In this document: piece by piece, positions 1-7,149 of the stretch
Layout: each line of letters opens with the position of its first letter
Position numbering within the stretch: the first letter of the stretch is position 1
From: Gammaproteobacteria bacterium
GTDB lineage: Bacteria; Pseudomonadota; Gammaproteobacteria; Thiohalospirales; Thiohalospiraceae
Direction of reading: 5' to 3'
DNA length: 10,675 nt
Assembly (NCBI GenBank): GCA_014762485.1
Contig: JABURU010000290.1
Span: 1 to 10,675, forward strand
Made by a program: the position numbers and the translations under genes
Notes under the pieces: model-generated
What the model saw: only the letters and a program-made list of their open reading frames with translations
What the model was told of the DNA's origin: nothing
Database searches by the model: none

Positions 1-316
1 GGGTGCCTCTGGTAACGCGGGTCAAACCAACTATGCTGCGGCGAAGGCGGGTGTGATTGGATTTACCAAGGCCCTGGCGCGCGAAGCCGGTTCTCGTGGC
101 ATCACCGTTAACTCCGTTGCACCTGGCTTTATCGACACCGACATGACCAAGGCACTGCCTGATGAGCAGAAAGAATCTCTGTTAAGCCAGATCCCAATGG
201 GGCGTCTTGGCCAGCCAGAAGAGATTGCCGCCGCGGTAGCATTCCTCGCATCGCCAGGTGCCGCCTACGTTACCGGTACTACTGTACACGTAAATGGCGG
301 CATGTATATGTCATAA
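1..316 (+). CDS. fabG: 3-oxoacyl-ACP reductase FabG, C-terminal part (5' end outside window)
   Basis: This is the last 104 residues of the NADPH-dependent reductase that converts beta-ketoacyl-ACP to beta-hydroxyacyl-ACP in each cytoplasmic type II fatty-acid elongation cycle. The reading frame is open from base 2. The short-chain dehydrogenase active-site pair YxxxK is seen as YAAAK (Tyr codon 32-34, Lys codon 44-46). After it come the family-typical NSVAPGFIDTDMT, the MGRLGQPEEIA stretch and the C-terminal VTGTTVHVNGGMYMS, where FabG proteins end. The Rossmann nucleotide-binding half and the catalytic Ser lie upstream of the window. The Met at base 53 is internal and not a start. Position directly before acpP and fabF confirms FabG rather than another SDR. 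Very sure. Confidence 0.97.
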   Translation, partial: GASGNAGQTNYAAAKAGVIGFTKALAREAGSRGITVNSVAPGFIDTDMTKALPDEQKESLLSQIPMGRLGQPEEIAAAVAFLASPGAAYVTGTTVHVNGGMYMS

Positions 317-390
317 ATGTGAACAAAATCACATGGTTGTGTGACTAAGTTCAAGTTTTTGATGAAGATTTGAGATAAGGATTTTAACTA

Positions 391-420
391 CTGGCATAAG
401 CGGCACGATTGCAATACAAT
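391..420 (+). promoter_or_regulatory. candidate sigma-70 promoter for acpP
   Basis: CTGGCA (391-396, 4 of 6 matches to TTGACA) is followed after 18 bases by TACAAT (415-420, 5 of 6 to TATAAT). The start of transcription would fall near 427, about 30 bases before acpP. A separate acpP promoter is expected because ACP is needed in far greater amounts than the Fab enzymes. Called by eye only. Confidence 0.45.
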
Positions 421-441
421 ACGGGCCGCAGCTTATTTTAC

Positions 442-447
442 AGGAGG
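442..447 (+). promoter_or_regulatory. strong Shine-Dalgarno of acpP
   Basis: A perfect AGGAGG lies 10 bases before the acpP ATG at 458. It is the strongest ribosome-binding site in the window. It fixes the start codon and fits high ACP expression. Confidence 0.85.
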
Positions 448-457
448 AATAACCCCA

Positions 458-694
458 ATGAGCTCTATCGAAGAACGCGTTAAAAAGATTGTTATTGAAC
501 AGTTAGGCGTTAAGGAAGAAGAAGTTACTACCAGTGCCTCTTTTGTTGACGATCTTGGCGCTGACTCTCTGGACACCGTTGAGCTGGTTATGGCTCTGGA
601 AGAGGAATTCGAAACCGAAATCCCCGACGAGAATGCTGAGAAGATCACCACTGTTCAGGAAGCAATTGATTACATCAATGCTAACGCTAGCTAA
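458..694 (+). CDS. acpP: acyl carrier protein AcpP
   Basis: Small acidic four-helix carrier protein that holds growing acyl chains as thioesters on a 4'-phosphopantetheine arm and presents them to the Fab enzymes. The protein has 78 residues, the usual length. The phosphopantetheine site is the DSL motif in DLGADSLDTVELVM, with Ser37 (Ser36 in the mature protein) as attachment residue. Acidic helix II (DSLDTVELVMALEEEF) is the known docking face for partner enzymes. The start is set by the ideal AGGAGG at 442-447. It sits between fabG and fabF as in most gammaproteobacteria. A strong hairpin follows it, which may stop part of the transcripts so that acpP is made in excess over fabF. Very sure. 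Confidence 0.99.
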   Translation: MSSIEERVKKIVIEQLGVKEEEVTTSASFVDDLGADSLDTVELVMALEEEFETEIPDENAEKITTVQEAIDYINANAS

Positions 695-715
695 TTAAGT
701 TAGTCCTGATGCAGT

Positions 716-762
716 AATGGCCGCATAGTGCTCATGCTAATATGAGTATATGCGGCTATTTT
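716..762 (+). terminator. hairpin after acpP, probable (partial) terminator
   Basis: A long imperfect hairpin starts 22 bases after the acpP stop. The outer arms 716-727 and 749-760 pair over 12 bp, including GCCGCATA/TATGCGGC and one G-T wobble at 719/757. The inner arms CTCAT (731-735) and ATGAG (742-746) pair around a 6-base loop. The right arm runs into TTTT at 759-762. The U-tract is short, so read-through into fabF is likely. An attenuator or an mRNA 3'-end stabiliser for acpP are the two natural readings. Confidence 0.65.
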
Positions 763-800
763 AATGGAACAAAGCAAAGTAAATATTAGAGGATAATAGT

Positions 801-2039
801 GTGAGTAAGAGACGCGTAGTCATTACTGGTTTAGGCATGGTTTCTCCTGTAGGTTTGACTGTAAAAGAGTCATGGGAAAACATTCTGGCAGGTAAAAGCG
901 GAATAGCGCCCATCACCCATTTCGATGTATCCGAATTTTCTACCCGTTTCGGTGGCTCGGTAAAAGGCTTTGACGTCGAAAACTACATGTCAAAGAAAGA
1001 CGCGCGCAAGATGGATACCTTTATCCATTACGGAATTGCTGCTGCGAAAGAAGCCATCGAAGATGCCGGTCTGGAAGTAAACGATGACAATGCTGAGCGT
1101 ATCGGTGTGGCCGTAGGCTCTGGTATCGGCGGCCTGCCAGGTATCGAGGCAGGCTATGCGAACTACCTGAAAGGTGGTCCGCGCAAAGTTTCCCCGTTTT
1201 TTGTACCCAGCACCATTATCAACATGATCTCCGGCAACCTGTCGATCATGTATGGCATGAAAGGCCCCAACATTGCGTTGGTTACCGCCTGTGCCACCGC
1301 TACCCATAGCATCGGTGATGCGGCCCGTATCATTGAGTATGGCGATGCCGACGTGATGATCGCCGGTGGTGCCGAGATGGCAACATCTGCATCCGGCTTA
1401 GGTGGCTTTGCTGCCGCCCGTGCACTGTCTGCCCGTAATGATGACCCCGAAGCAGCCAGCCGCCCATGGGATAAAGACCGTGACGGCTTTGTACTAAGTG
1501 ACGGTGCCGGTGTGGTCGTACTGGAAGAGTATGAGTACGCCAAGGCACGTGGTGCGCAGATCTATGCCGAAGTCGCAGGCTACGGTATGAGTGGTGATGC
1601 TTACCATATGACATCACCTTCTGAAGGTGGTGAAGGTGCGGCACGTTGTATGAACGCGGCATTACGTAATGGCGGCATTAATGCTGAAGAGGTGAATTAC
1701 ATCAACGCCCACGGTACATCCACGCCGGCGGGTGATGCAGCCGAGACCATGGCCGCGAAGAGCGTGTTTGGTGATCACGCCTATAACCTGACGATGAGCT
1801 CTACAAAATCGATGACCGGACACCTGCTGGGTGCCGCCGGTGGTATCGAAGCAGTATTCAGTGCACTGGCCATTCGTGATCAGGTAGCCCCCCCAACCAT
1901 TAACCTGGATAATCCGAGCGAAGGCTGTGATTTAAACTACGCCGCTCACACTGCCCAGGAAATGAAGATAGATGTTGCCTTGTCTAACTCATTTGGCTTT
2001 GGTGGCACCAATGGCACGCTAGTGTTCAAGAAGATCTAA
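801..2039 (+). CDS. fabF: beta-ketoacyl-ACP synthase II FabF
   Basis: Condenses malonyl-ACP with acyl-ACP, extending the chain by two carbons. In E. coli, FabF is responsible for the temperature-sensitive C16:1 to C18:1 step. The 412 residues match the family length. The Cys-His-His triad is present: Cys164 in VTACATATHS, His304 in NAHGTSTPAGD and His341 after KSMTG, with Lys336 also conserved. The C-terminal gating loop SNSFGFGGTNG (395-405) includes Phe400, the residue that controls acyl entry in E. coli FabF. The start is GTG at 801, preceded by AGAGGA (788-793) at a 7-base spacing. The protein begins SKRRVVITGLG as KAS II enzymes do. It follows acpP across a hairpin-containing gap of 106 bases. 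Confidence 0.98.
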   Translation: MSKRRVVITGLGMVSPVGLTVKESWENILAGKSGIAPITHFDVSEFSTRFGGSVKGFDVENYMSKKDARKMDTFIHYGIAAAKEAIEDAGLEVNDDNAERIGVAVGSGIGGLPGIEAGYANYLKGGPRKVSPFFVPSTIINMISGNLSIMYGMKGPNIALVTACATATHSIGDAARIIEYGDADVMIAGGAEMATSASGLGGFAAARALSARNDDPEAASRPWDKDRDGFVLSDGAGVVVLEEYEYAKARGAQIYAEVAGYGMSGDAYHMTSPSEGGEGAARCMNAALRNGGINAEEVNYINAHGTSTPAGDAAETMAAKSVFGDHAYNLTMSSTKSMTGHLLGAAGGIEAVFSALAIRDQVAPPTINLDNPSEGCDLNYAAHTAQEMKIDVALSNSFGFGGTNGTLVFKKI

Positions 2040-2049
2040 TACAGGGTTT

Positions 2050-2075
2050 CCCGCAACGGCCCATGCTGTTGCGGG
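2050..2075 (+). other. 11-bp hairpin between fabF and pabB covering the pabB ribosome-binding region
   Basis: CCCGCAACGGC (2050-2060) pairs with GCTGTTGCGGG (2065-2075) around the loop CCAT, with one G-T wobble. No T-run follows on either strand, so it is not an ordinary terminator. The only Shine-Dalgarno-like bases before pabB, GGGA at 2073-2076, lie in its right arm, 6 bases before the ATG. It may limit pabB translation or stabilise the fabF mRNA end. Confidence 0.5.
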
Positions 2076-2082
2076 ATAAGCT

Positions 2083-3480
2083 ATGGCGCAGACCATGCAA
2101 TCACCTGATACCCATACCATTCGCCACATCGGCAACCTGTCGACATACTTCCCCGGGGCCACGTTGCTCCAGCTTCACCATGATAATAAAGCCTCGTTTC
2201 CTTTCCTGTTAGAAAGTGTGGCTCATGGCACCGCCCAGGCACGTTATAACATCCTGTTTGCCTATCCAAAACAGACCCTGGAATTAAGCCAGCAAACGGT
2301 ATTGCTGGATGGTAAACCACAGGCAGAACACTCGTTCCTAACCTCGCTGGACAGGCTGTGGCGAGATGAGGCAAAAGACCGCATTACCAATATAAAGCTA
2401 CCGTTCAGCGGCGGCTGGTTTGTCTATCTTGGTTATGAACTGGCACAGGAGATTGAGCCTACGCTACAACTTCCCGACTCGGTTGATGGCTTGCCGGTGG
2501 CCTTTGCGACACGAATAACCGCCGCGATCATTGAAGACATAGAACGGCAGCAATATACCCTGGTGGCAGAATCTGAGGGTGAGCTCGAGCAGCTAACACG
2601 GGCCTGTGACGATGCCTTGCAACAGGCCCAAAACCTATCTGCTAAACAGTTAGCTGTCAGGTTAACGGAAGAAGAACCATCTAAGCATCATGTGATTGTC
2701 GAAAAGGCGAAACAATACATTATTGATGGCGATATTTTTCAGGCCAATCTCTCGCGTTTGTGGCAAGGGCAATTAGAACAGGATAGTGACTCAGTCGAGC
2801 TGTATCAAAGTCTGCGCAAGCATAACCCGGCACCATTTGCTGGCCTTGCTCACTACCAGGGGTGTGACATTATTAGTTCATCACCAGAGCGGCTAGTAGA
2901 GGTGCGTGATGGGCAGGCACAGACACGTCCGATTGCTGGTACACGTCCACGTAGGCCGGGCGATGAAGATAAACTGATCAGTGATGAACTGATGCAGCAC
3001 CCGAAAGAGCGGGCCGAGCATATTATGTTGATCGACCTGGAAAGAAATGATTTAGGTCGTATCTCAAAACCTGGCAGTGTTGAGGTTGATGAGCTGATGG
3101 TATTGGAAAGTTATGCCCATGTTCATCATATTGTTTCCAATGTGAAAGGCACATTGCGTGACGATGTTACACCGGCCGATATAATACGGGCGACTTTTCC
3201 CGGTGGTACGATCACCGGTTGTCCCAAGGTCCGTTGTATGGAAATCATCGCCGAGCTGGAAGAGAAGGGGCGGGGTGCCTATACCGGCTCTATGGGGTAT
3301 TTAAATCATAATGGCGATATGGATTTGAACATCCTCATCCGCACCATTGTAAAACAGGATAAGCAATTATGGTTAAGAGCCGGCGGTGGCATCGTAGTGG
3401 ACTCTCAACCCGAAGCCGAGTTAAATGAAACCCGGGCCAAGGCACGAGGCCTGTTGCATGCCCTGGGAATAGATGCCTGA
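2083..3480 (+). CDS. pabB: aminodeoxychorismate synthase component I (PabB)
   Basis: Chorismate-utilising enzyme that, with a PabA-type glutaminase not in this window, makes 4-amino-4-deoxychorismate for folate. The 465 residues hold an N-terminal TrpE/PabB domain (about 1-190) and the chorismate-binding domain (about 200-462). Visible motifs are GDIFQANLSR (216-225), SSSPERLVEV (265-274), HPKERAEHIMLIDLERND (306-323), FPGGTITGCPK (372-382) and GRGAYTGSMGY (397-407). Two features are TrpE-like: LLES at 42-45, and PIAGT at 283-287, where E. coli PabB has Lys274 in PIKGT. The call as PabB rather than TrpE rests on the 8-base overlap with pabC. ATG 2083 is chosen; ATG 2095 is an alternative. The ribosome site is weak and lies in a hairpin. 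Confidence 0.88.
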   Translation: MAQTMQSPDTHTIRHIGNLSTYFPGATLLQLHHDNKASFPFLLESVAHGTAQARYNILFAYPKQTLELSQQTVLLDGKPQAEHSFLTSLDRLWRDEAKDRITNIKLPFSGGWFVYLGYELAQEIEPTLQLPDSVDGLPVAFATRITAAIIEDIERQQYTLVAESEGELEQLTRACDDALQQAQNLSAKQLAVRLTEEEPSKHHVIVEKAKQYIIDGDIFQANLSRLWQGQLEQDSDSVELYQSLRKHNPAPFAGLAHYQGCDIISSSPERLVEVRDGQAQTRPIAGTRPRRPGDEDKLISDELMQHPKERAEHIMLIDLERNDLGRISKPGSVEVDELMVLESYAHVHHIVSNVKGTLRDDVTPADIIRATFPGGTITGCPKVRCMEIIAELEEKGRGAYTGSMGYLNHNGDMDLNILIRTIVKQDKQLWLRAGGGIVVDSQPEAELNETRAKARGLLHALGIDA

Positions 3481-4300
3481 TATGACGATGTTAATAAACG
3501 GACAACCTGCTGATCTTATACCTGCGCAGGATAGAGGTCTGCAATATGGTGATGGCCTGTTTGAAACCATCGCTGTCCGTCACCAGCAACCAGAGTACTG
3601 GCAACAACATATGTCACGTTTACTGGATGGCTGTGAGCGATTAAAAATACCGGCACCAGATACCGAGCAACTCTATAATGAAGCCACCTCATTAATTGCC
3701 GAACAACAACAGGCGGTAATCAAGATCATCATTACACGTGGTGTCGGCGGGCGTGGTTATCAGTTGCCTGAGCACGCACAAAGTCATCGAATTGTCAGCC
3801 TGCACCCCTGGCCCGACTATTCACATATCAATATCCAGCAGGGAGTTACGGTACGTAGTTGCCAGACACGCCTGTCCATCCAGCCAGCCCTGGCGGGTGT
3901 CAAGCATCTTAATCGGCTTGAGCAAATATTAGCTCGCCAGGAGTGGAATGATATTCACATCGCCGAGGGCATCATGCTCGATACCGAGGGCAGGGTGACG
4001 GAAGGGGTCGTCAGTAACCTGTTTTTTGTTGACGCTACTGGCCGATTATTGACCCCTGAACTCTATCACTGCGGCGTTAATGGCATCATGCGTCAGGCCC
4101 TGATTCAAGAGGCACAGGATCATAGTATCGAGGTGATTGAAAAAGCGATCATGGAACCAGAGGCCAGGGCCTGCCAGGCGATGTTTATTACCAATAGTTT
4201 GTTTGGGGTATGGCCTGTAAAACGCTGGAATGATACAACGTATAACTTCGAAAATTCACCCGTATACAACTTAATAACTAACTTTAATAATTATCGATAA
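3473..4300 (+). CDS. pabC: aminodeoxychorismate lyase PabC
   Basis: PLP-dependent fold-type IV enzyme that cleaves 4-amino-4-deoxychorismate to p-aminobenzoate and pyruvate. In the 275 residues, DRGLQYGDGLFET (20-32) is the family's N-terminal signature. Lys144 in GVKHLNRLEQ is the expected Schiff-base lysine, TEGVVSNLFF (176-185) carries the PLP-contacting Glu177, and CGVNGIMRQ (200-208) completes the cofactor pocket. D-amino-acid and branched-chain aminotransferases share the fold, but KHLNRLEQ and the adjacent pabB favour PabC. The first ATG overlaps the pabB end by 8 bases with GGGA at 3465-3468, only 4 bases upstream. ATG 3482 or 3488 would give an N-terminus closer to E. coli PabC (M-x-LINGH) and cannot be excluded. 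Translational coupling to pabB is likely. Confidence 0.93.
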   Translation: MPDMTMLINGQPADLIPAQDRGLQYGDGLFETIAVRHQQPEYWQQHMSRLLDGCERLKIPAPDTEQLYNEATSLIAEQQQAVIKIIITRGVGGRGYQLPEHAQSHRIVSLHPWPDYSHINIQQGVTVRSCQTRLSIQPALAGVKHLNRLEQILARQEWNDIHIAEGIMLDTEGRVTEGVVSNLFFVDATGRLLTPELYHCGVNGIMRQALIQEAQDHSIEVIEKAIMEPEARACQAMFITNSLFGVWPVKRWNDTTYNFENSPVYNLITNFNNYR

Positions 4301-4305
4301 CCTGT

Positions 4306-4331
4306 TGATATAAAAAGATTATCAGTTTTTT
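4306..4331 (+). terminator. weak terminator-like hairpin after pabC
   Basis: TGATA (4306-4310) can pair with TATCA (4320-4324) around a 9-base A-rich loop. It is followed by G and six Ts (4326-4331). The stem is short and AT-rich, so termination would be partial at best. Confidence 0.3.
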
Positions 4332-4359
4332 GTGCTTCGCGTACCTGAACCGGTACAAT
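4330..4359 (+). promoter_or_regulatory. candidate promoter for mltG-tmk-holB
   Basis: TACAAT at 4354-4359 matches 5 of 6 bases of a -10 box. A poor -35, TTGTGC (4330-4335), lies 18 bases upstream. An inverted repeat GTACC (4341-4345)/GGTAC (4352-4356) overlaps the -10 and could be a binding site. The 95-base gap after pabC is the widest between two genes from fabF to holB, which supports a fresh start here. Confidence 0.3.
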
Positions 4360-4395
4360 GTAGTACAGGCTTCAAAAGAACACATTGATTAATTT

Positions 4396-5466
4396 ATGCA
4401 GATGAAAGAAAAAAGAATAAATAAAATTGGCATTTTGGTGATTGCATTGACGTTTGCGGTCGCCTGGTTCTGGATGGATATGAAGTCCTTTGCCGATGCC
4501 AGGTTGAACCTACCAGAAACAAATTATCTCTATACTATCGAGCCTGGTATGAACCTGACTCGTATTGCTCGTGAGCTGGAAGCAAACCAGATCATTAGCA
4601 GTGCACAAAAATTGAAGCTGTTGGCTAAACTGCAGGGCTCGGCCAACCACATTCGCCTGGGTGAATACGAGCTGGCTCAGAGCGATACCATCCAGTCATT
4701 CCTCGACAAGATAGTTCGAGGAGAGGTCAAGCAATATAGCCTGACACTGGTCGAGGGCTGGAACTTCCACCAGGTGATGGATGCCATCCATAACGATACG
4801 GTGCTTACACATAGCCTGAAGGGGCTGTCTGCAAAGCAGATCATGGCGAAGCTGGGTTACCCGGAACAGCACCCTGAAGGTCGTTTCTTCCCAGATACCT
4901 ATCACTTTCCCCGTGGCATGAGTGACCTGTCCATCCTCAAGCAGGCCTATGAAAAGATGGCACAGACATTAAAGGCAGAGTGGCCAAAACGTCTGGGGGC
5001 CTTGCCGTATGAGACGCCATACGATGCCCTGATCATGGCCTCGATAGTTGAGAAAGAGACCGCCGTGCCCAGTGAGCGTACCGCCATTGCTGGCGTGTTT
5101 GTGCGTCGCCTGGAGGTGGGTATGAGGTTACAAACCGATCCGACGATCATCTACGGCCTGGGCCAGTCATTTGATGGCAATCTGCGTAAGAAACACCTGC
5201 AGGATAGCAGCAATCCTTACAATACCTACCGTATTAAAGGTATGCCGCCCACACCTATCGCGATGCCCGGTGTCGAGGCGATACGTGCCGCCCTTAACCC
5301 TATGCCCGGCGAGGCACTCTATTTTGTTTCCAAGGGGGATGGCAGTCACTATTTCTCCGCCACACTGGATGAGCACAACAGGGCGGTAGTGAGATACCAG
5401 CTTAAGGGACGAAAGCGTGCCTTCTCCTCAATGAAGAAAGATGGCACCGCGATAAAGGATAAATAA
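4396..5466 (+). CDS. mltG: endolytic murein transglycosylase MltG
   Basis: Inner-membrane lytic transglycosylase of the YceG family. It cuts nascent glycan strands and is thought to set their length by releasing them from the synthase. The 356 residues begin with positive charges (KEKRINK) and one membrane segment at about 11-28, so the bulk is periplasmic. A LysM-like part (TIEPGMNLTRIARELEANQ, about 47-65) precedes the YceG domain. The catalytic Glu is Glu219 in ASIVEKETA, equivalent to E. coli Glu218. RFFPDTY (163-169), LQTDPTIIYGLG (245-256), NPYNTY (273-278) and GMPPTPIAMPG (282-292) are further family signatures. ATG 4396 or 4402 could be the start, and neither has a clear Shine-Dalgarno. 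tmk begins 4 bases after its stop. Confidence 0.96.
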   Translation: MQMKEKRINKIGILVIALTFAVAWFWMDMKSFADARLNLPETNYLYTIEPGMNLTRIARELEANQIISSAQKLKLLAKLQGSANHIRLGEYELAQSDTIQSFLDKIVRGEVKQYSLTLVEGWNFHQVMDAIHNDTVLTHSLKGLSAKQIMAKLGYPEQHPEGRFFPDTYHFPRGMSDLSILKQAYEKMAQTLKAEWPKRLGALPYETPYDALIMASIVEKETAVPSERTAIAGVFVRRLEVGMRLQTDPTIIYGLGQSFDGNLRKKHLQDSSNPYNTYRIKGMPPTPIAMPGVEAIRAALNPMPGEALYFVSKGDGSHYFSATLDEHNRAVVRYQLKGRKRAFSSMKKDGTAIKDK

Positions 5467-5470
5467 GGTC

Positions 5471-6100
5471 ATGCGTGGACGTTTTATTACACTGGAAGGC
5501 GGTGAAGGGGCAGGCAAAACCAGCAACCTGCAATTCATTCAGCAATTCCTCGAAAATGCCGGCATCGACCTGGTGGTTACCCGCGAGCCCGGTGGCACCG
5601 AGCTAGGTGAAGCCATACGCGAGTTGCTGCTGGACCATCGCAATACCTCGATGCTGGACGACACCGAGCTACTGTTAATGTTCGCCGCGCGTTCACAGCA
5701 TATTAACCAGTTGATCACCCCGGCGTTAAACGAAGGCAAGTGGGTGTTATGCGATCGTTTTACCGATGCCAGCTATGCCTACCAGGGTGGCGGCCGCGGT
5801 GTCGACCAATCCCGTATCCAGCAACTTGAGCAATGGGTACAGGGCGATCTGCGTCCTGACCTCACCTTGCTACTCGACCTGCCTGTAGAACAGGGGCTGG
5901 AACGTGCCAGTGCGCGCAGCGAGCCGGATCGTTTCGAGCGGGAAAAGACCGAGTTTTTCCTGCGGGTACGTGAGGCCTACCTGGAGCGTGTACGTGCCGA
6001 TGAGGCCCGTTACCGCATCATTGATGCTTCGCAGCCTCTGCCCGAGGTTCATCAACAGTTAAATCAGACGCTAGAGAACGTATTAGCCTCATGGACATAA
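5471..6100 (+). CDS. tmk: thymidylate kinase Tmk
   Basis: Phosphorylates dTMP to dTDP with ATP in the cytoplasm, an essential step towards dTTP. The 209 residues are normal length. The P-loop GGEGAGKT is at 10-17. The dTMP-site REPGG is at 38-42. The DR-F variant of the DRY motif is at 95-97, in CDRFTDASYAYQGGGRG. A Lid-like arginine-rich stretch SARSEPDRFEREK lies at 147-159, as in E. coli-type enzymes. After the P-loop the sequence is TSN where STQ or TTQ is common, a mild variation. The start at 5471 has TAAGG overlapping the mltG stop at very short spacing, so translation probably depends on coupling to mltG. The end overlaps holB by 10 bases, as expected for the mltG-tmk-holB operon. Confidence 0.97.
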   Translation: MRGRFITLEGGEGAGKTSNLQFIQQFLENAGIDLVVTREPGGTELGEAIRELLLDHRNTSMLDDTELLLMFAARSQHINQLITPALNEGKWVLCDRFTDASYAYQGGGRGVDQSRIQQLEQWVQGDLRPDLTLLLDLPVEQGLERASARSEPDRFEREKTEFFLRVREAYLERVRADEARYRIIDASQPLPEVHQQLNQTLENVLASWT

Positions 6101-7086
6101 CCGCGCCATTACCCTGGCATATGGATGCCTGGAACCAGCTGGTAGAGCGCCAACGCCAGTCGAGCATGCCTCACGCCGTGTTGCTGGCCGGCATGAGCGG
6201 CCTGGGTAAATCACTACTGGCCGATGCCCTGGCGCGCAGCCTGTTATGTGAATCACCAAACCAGGATGGCACCGCCTGTGGACAGTGCAAGAGCTGTCAG
6301 CAGTACCATGCCGGCAGTCATCCAGACTATCGCCACGTTACCCCGGAAGAGGGTAAGTCGGTGATCGGCATCGAGCAGTGTCGCCAGCTTTCCAGTTTTT
6401 TGAACCTCACCAGTCACTACGGACGTTATCGAGTGGTGATCCTGGAGCCGGCCGAACAACTGAACGTGGCCTCGGCCAACAGTCTGCTTAAGACGCTAGA
6501 AGAGCCCTCCGAAGGCGGCATACTGATCCTGGTGAGTGACAAGCCAGATGCGCTGTTGCCTACGATTCGTAGCCGCTGTCAGCAAATCAAGCTGCTGCCG
6601 CCGACACACGAGCTGGCTAGCCAGTGGTTATCGTCTCACCTGGAGCAGGGCGAGCAAGTTGACCTATTGCTGTCGCTCTCCGCCAATGCACCATTAAAGG
6701 CCTTGGAACTGGCCAATGAGGACAAGCTCTCACAGCGTGCGGAATTATTGCAGGGGCTGGCGGACGTGCATAGCGGTCGCGTGAATATGGCGAGCGTCGC
6801 CAAGGCATGGTCGGATATGGGCATTGCGGAAGTGGTGCCATCACTGCAAATGTTCTTTGCCGACATGGTCAGGCTGAAAAGCAGTAACCAACCGCCGGTG
6901 TTGAACAACCCGGACGCGCGTAACGAGTTGCAACAGATAGCGGAAGCGGTACACTGGAAACAGCTCTATCATCATCTGGACGAGCTTAACGAGCTGGCCA
7001 GGCGCCTGCATAGTTCACTCAATCCACAAATGGTGATGGAAGACTTTCTGATCAGCTGGTCACGCACCCGCGCAAGAGCTGGTTGA
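6091..7086 (+). CDS. holB: DNA polymerase III delta' subunit HolB
   Basis: Clamp-loader subunit that, with delta and gamma/tau, opens the beta clamp and loads it onto primed DNA. In the 331 residues the AAA+ domain starts near 25. A complete P-loop GMSGLGKS is at 34-41, and a four-cysteine zinc site is formed by Cys53, Cys63, Cys66 and Cys69. SANSLLKTLEEPS (128-140) and the arginine-finger-type SRC motif (161-163) in IRSRCQQI are delta'/gamma family hallmarks. E. coli delta' has lost the P-loop lysine, whereas this protein keeps it. The C-terminal about 120 residues should form the helical collar domain. The gene overlaps tmk by 10 bases, so coupled translation is likely. Neighbours tmk and pilZ exclude dnaX. 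Confidence 0.95.
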   Translation: MDITAPLPWHMDAWNQLVERQRQSSMPHAVLLAGMSGLGKSLLADALARSLLCESPNQDGTACGQCKSCQQYHAGSHPDYRHVTPEEGKSVIGIEQCRQLSSFLNLTSHYGRYRVVILEPAEQLNVASANSLLKTLEEPSEGGILILVSDKPDALLPTIRSRCQQIKLLPPTHELASQWLSSHLEQGEQVDLLLSLSANAPLKALELANEDKLSQRAELLQGLADVHSGRVNMASVAKAWSDMGIAEVVPSLQMFFADMVRLKSSNQPPVLNNPDARNELQQIAEAVHWKQLYHHLDELNELARRLHSSLNPQMVMEDFLISWSRTRARAG

Positions 7087-7149
7087 TAAGTAAAACATAA
7101 GAATATAAGGCGACAAGACGTCCGCCTAACATGACACAAGGATGGTGCG

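Noticed and set aside
329..344. TCACA-N6-TGTGA inverted repeat after fabG, resembling a CRP site
   Set aside because: The half-sites are in the reverse order of the CRP consensus TGTGA-N6-TCACA. It can form only a weak 5-bp hairpin, and the T-run at 356-360 is too far away for a terminator.
393..412. GGCA...GC elements before acpP resembling a sigma-54 -24/-12 promoter
   Set aside because: The GG and GC doublets are not 12 bases apart (GG at 402-403 and GC at 411-412 are 9 apart; GG at 393-394 has no GC at 405). A sigma-70 reading with TACAAT fits better.
1163..1662. Open frames on the - strand inside fabF
   Set aside because: They are antisense to a fully motif-supported FabF, with composition typical of reverse-strand shadows and no ribosome sites.
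7108..7127. AGGCG/CGCCT inverted repeat between holB and pilZ
   Set aside because: The 5-bp stem has a 10-base loop and no following T-run, so it does not support a terminator.
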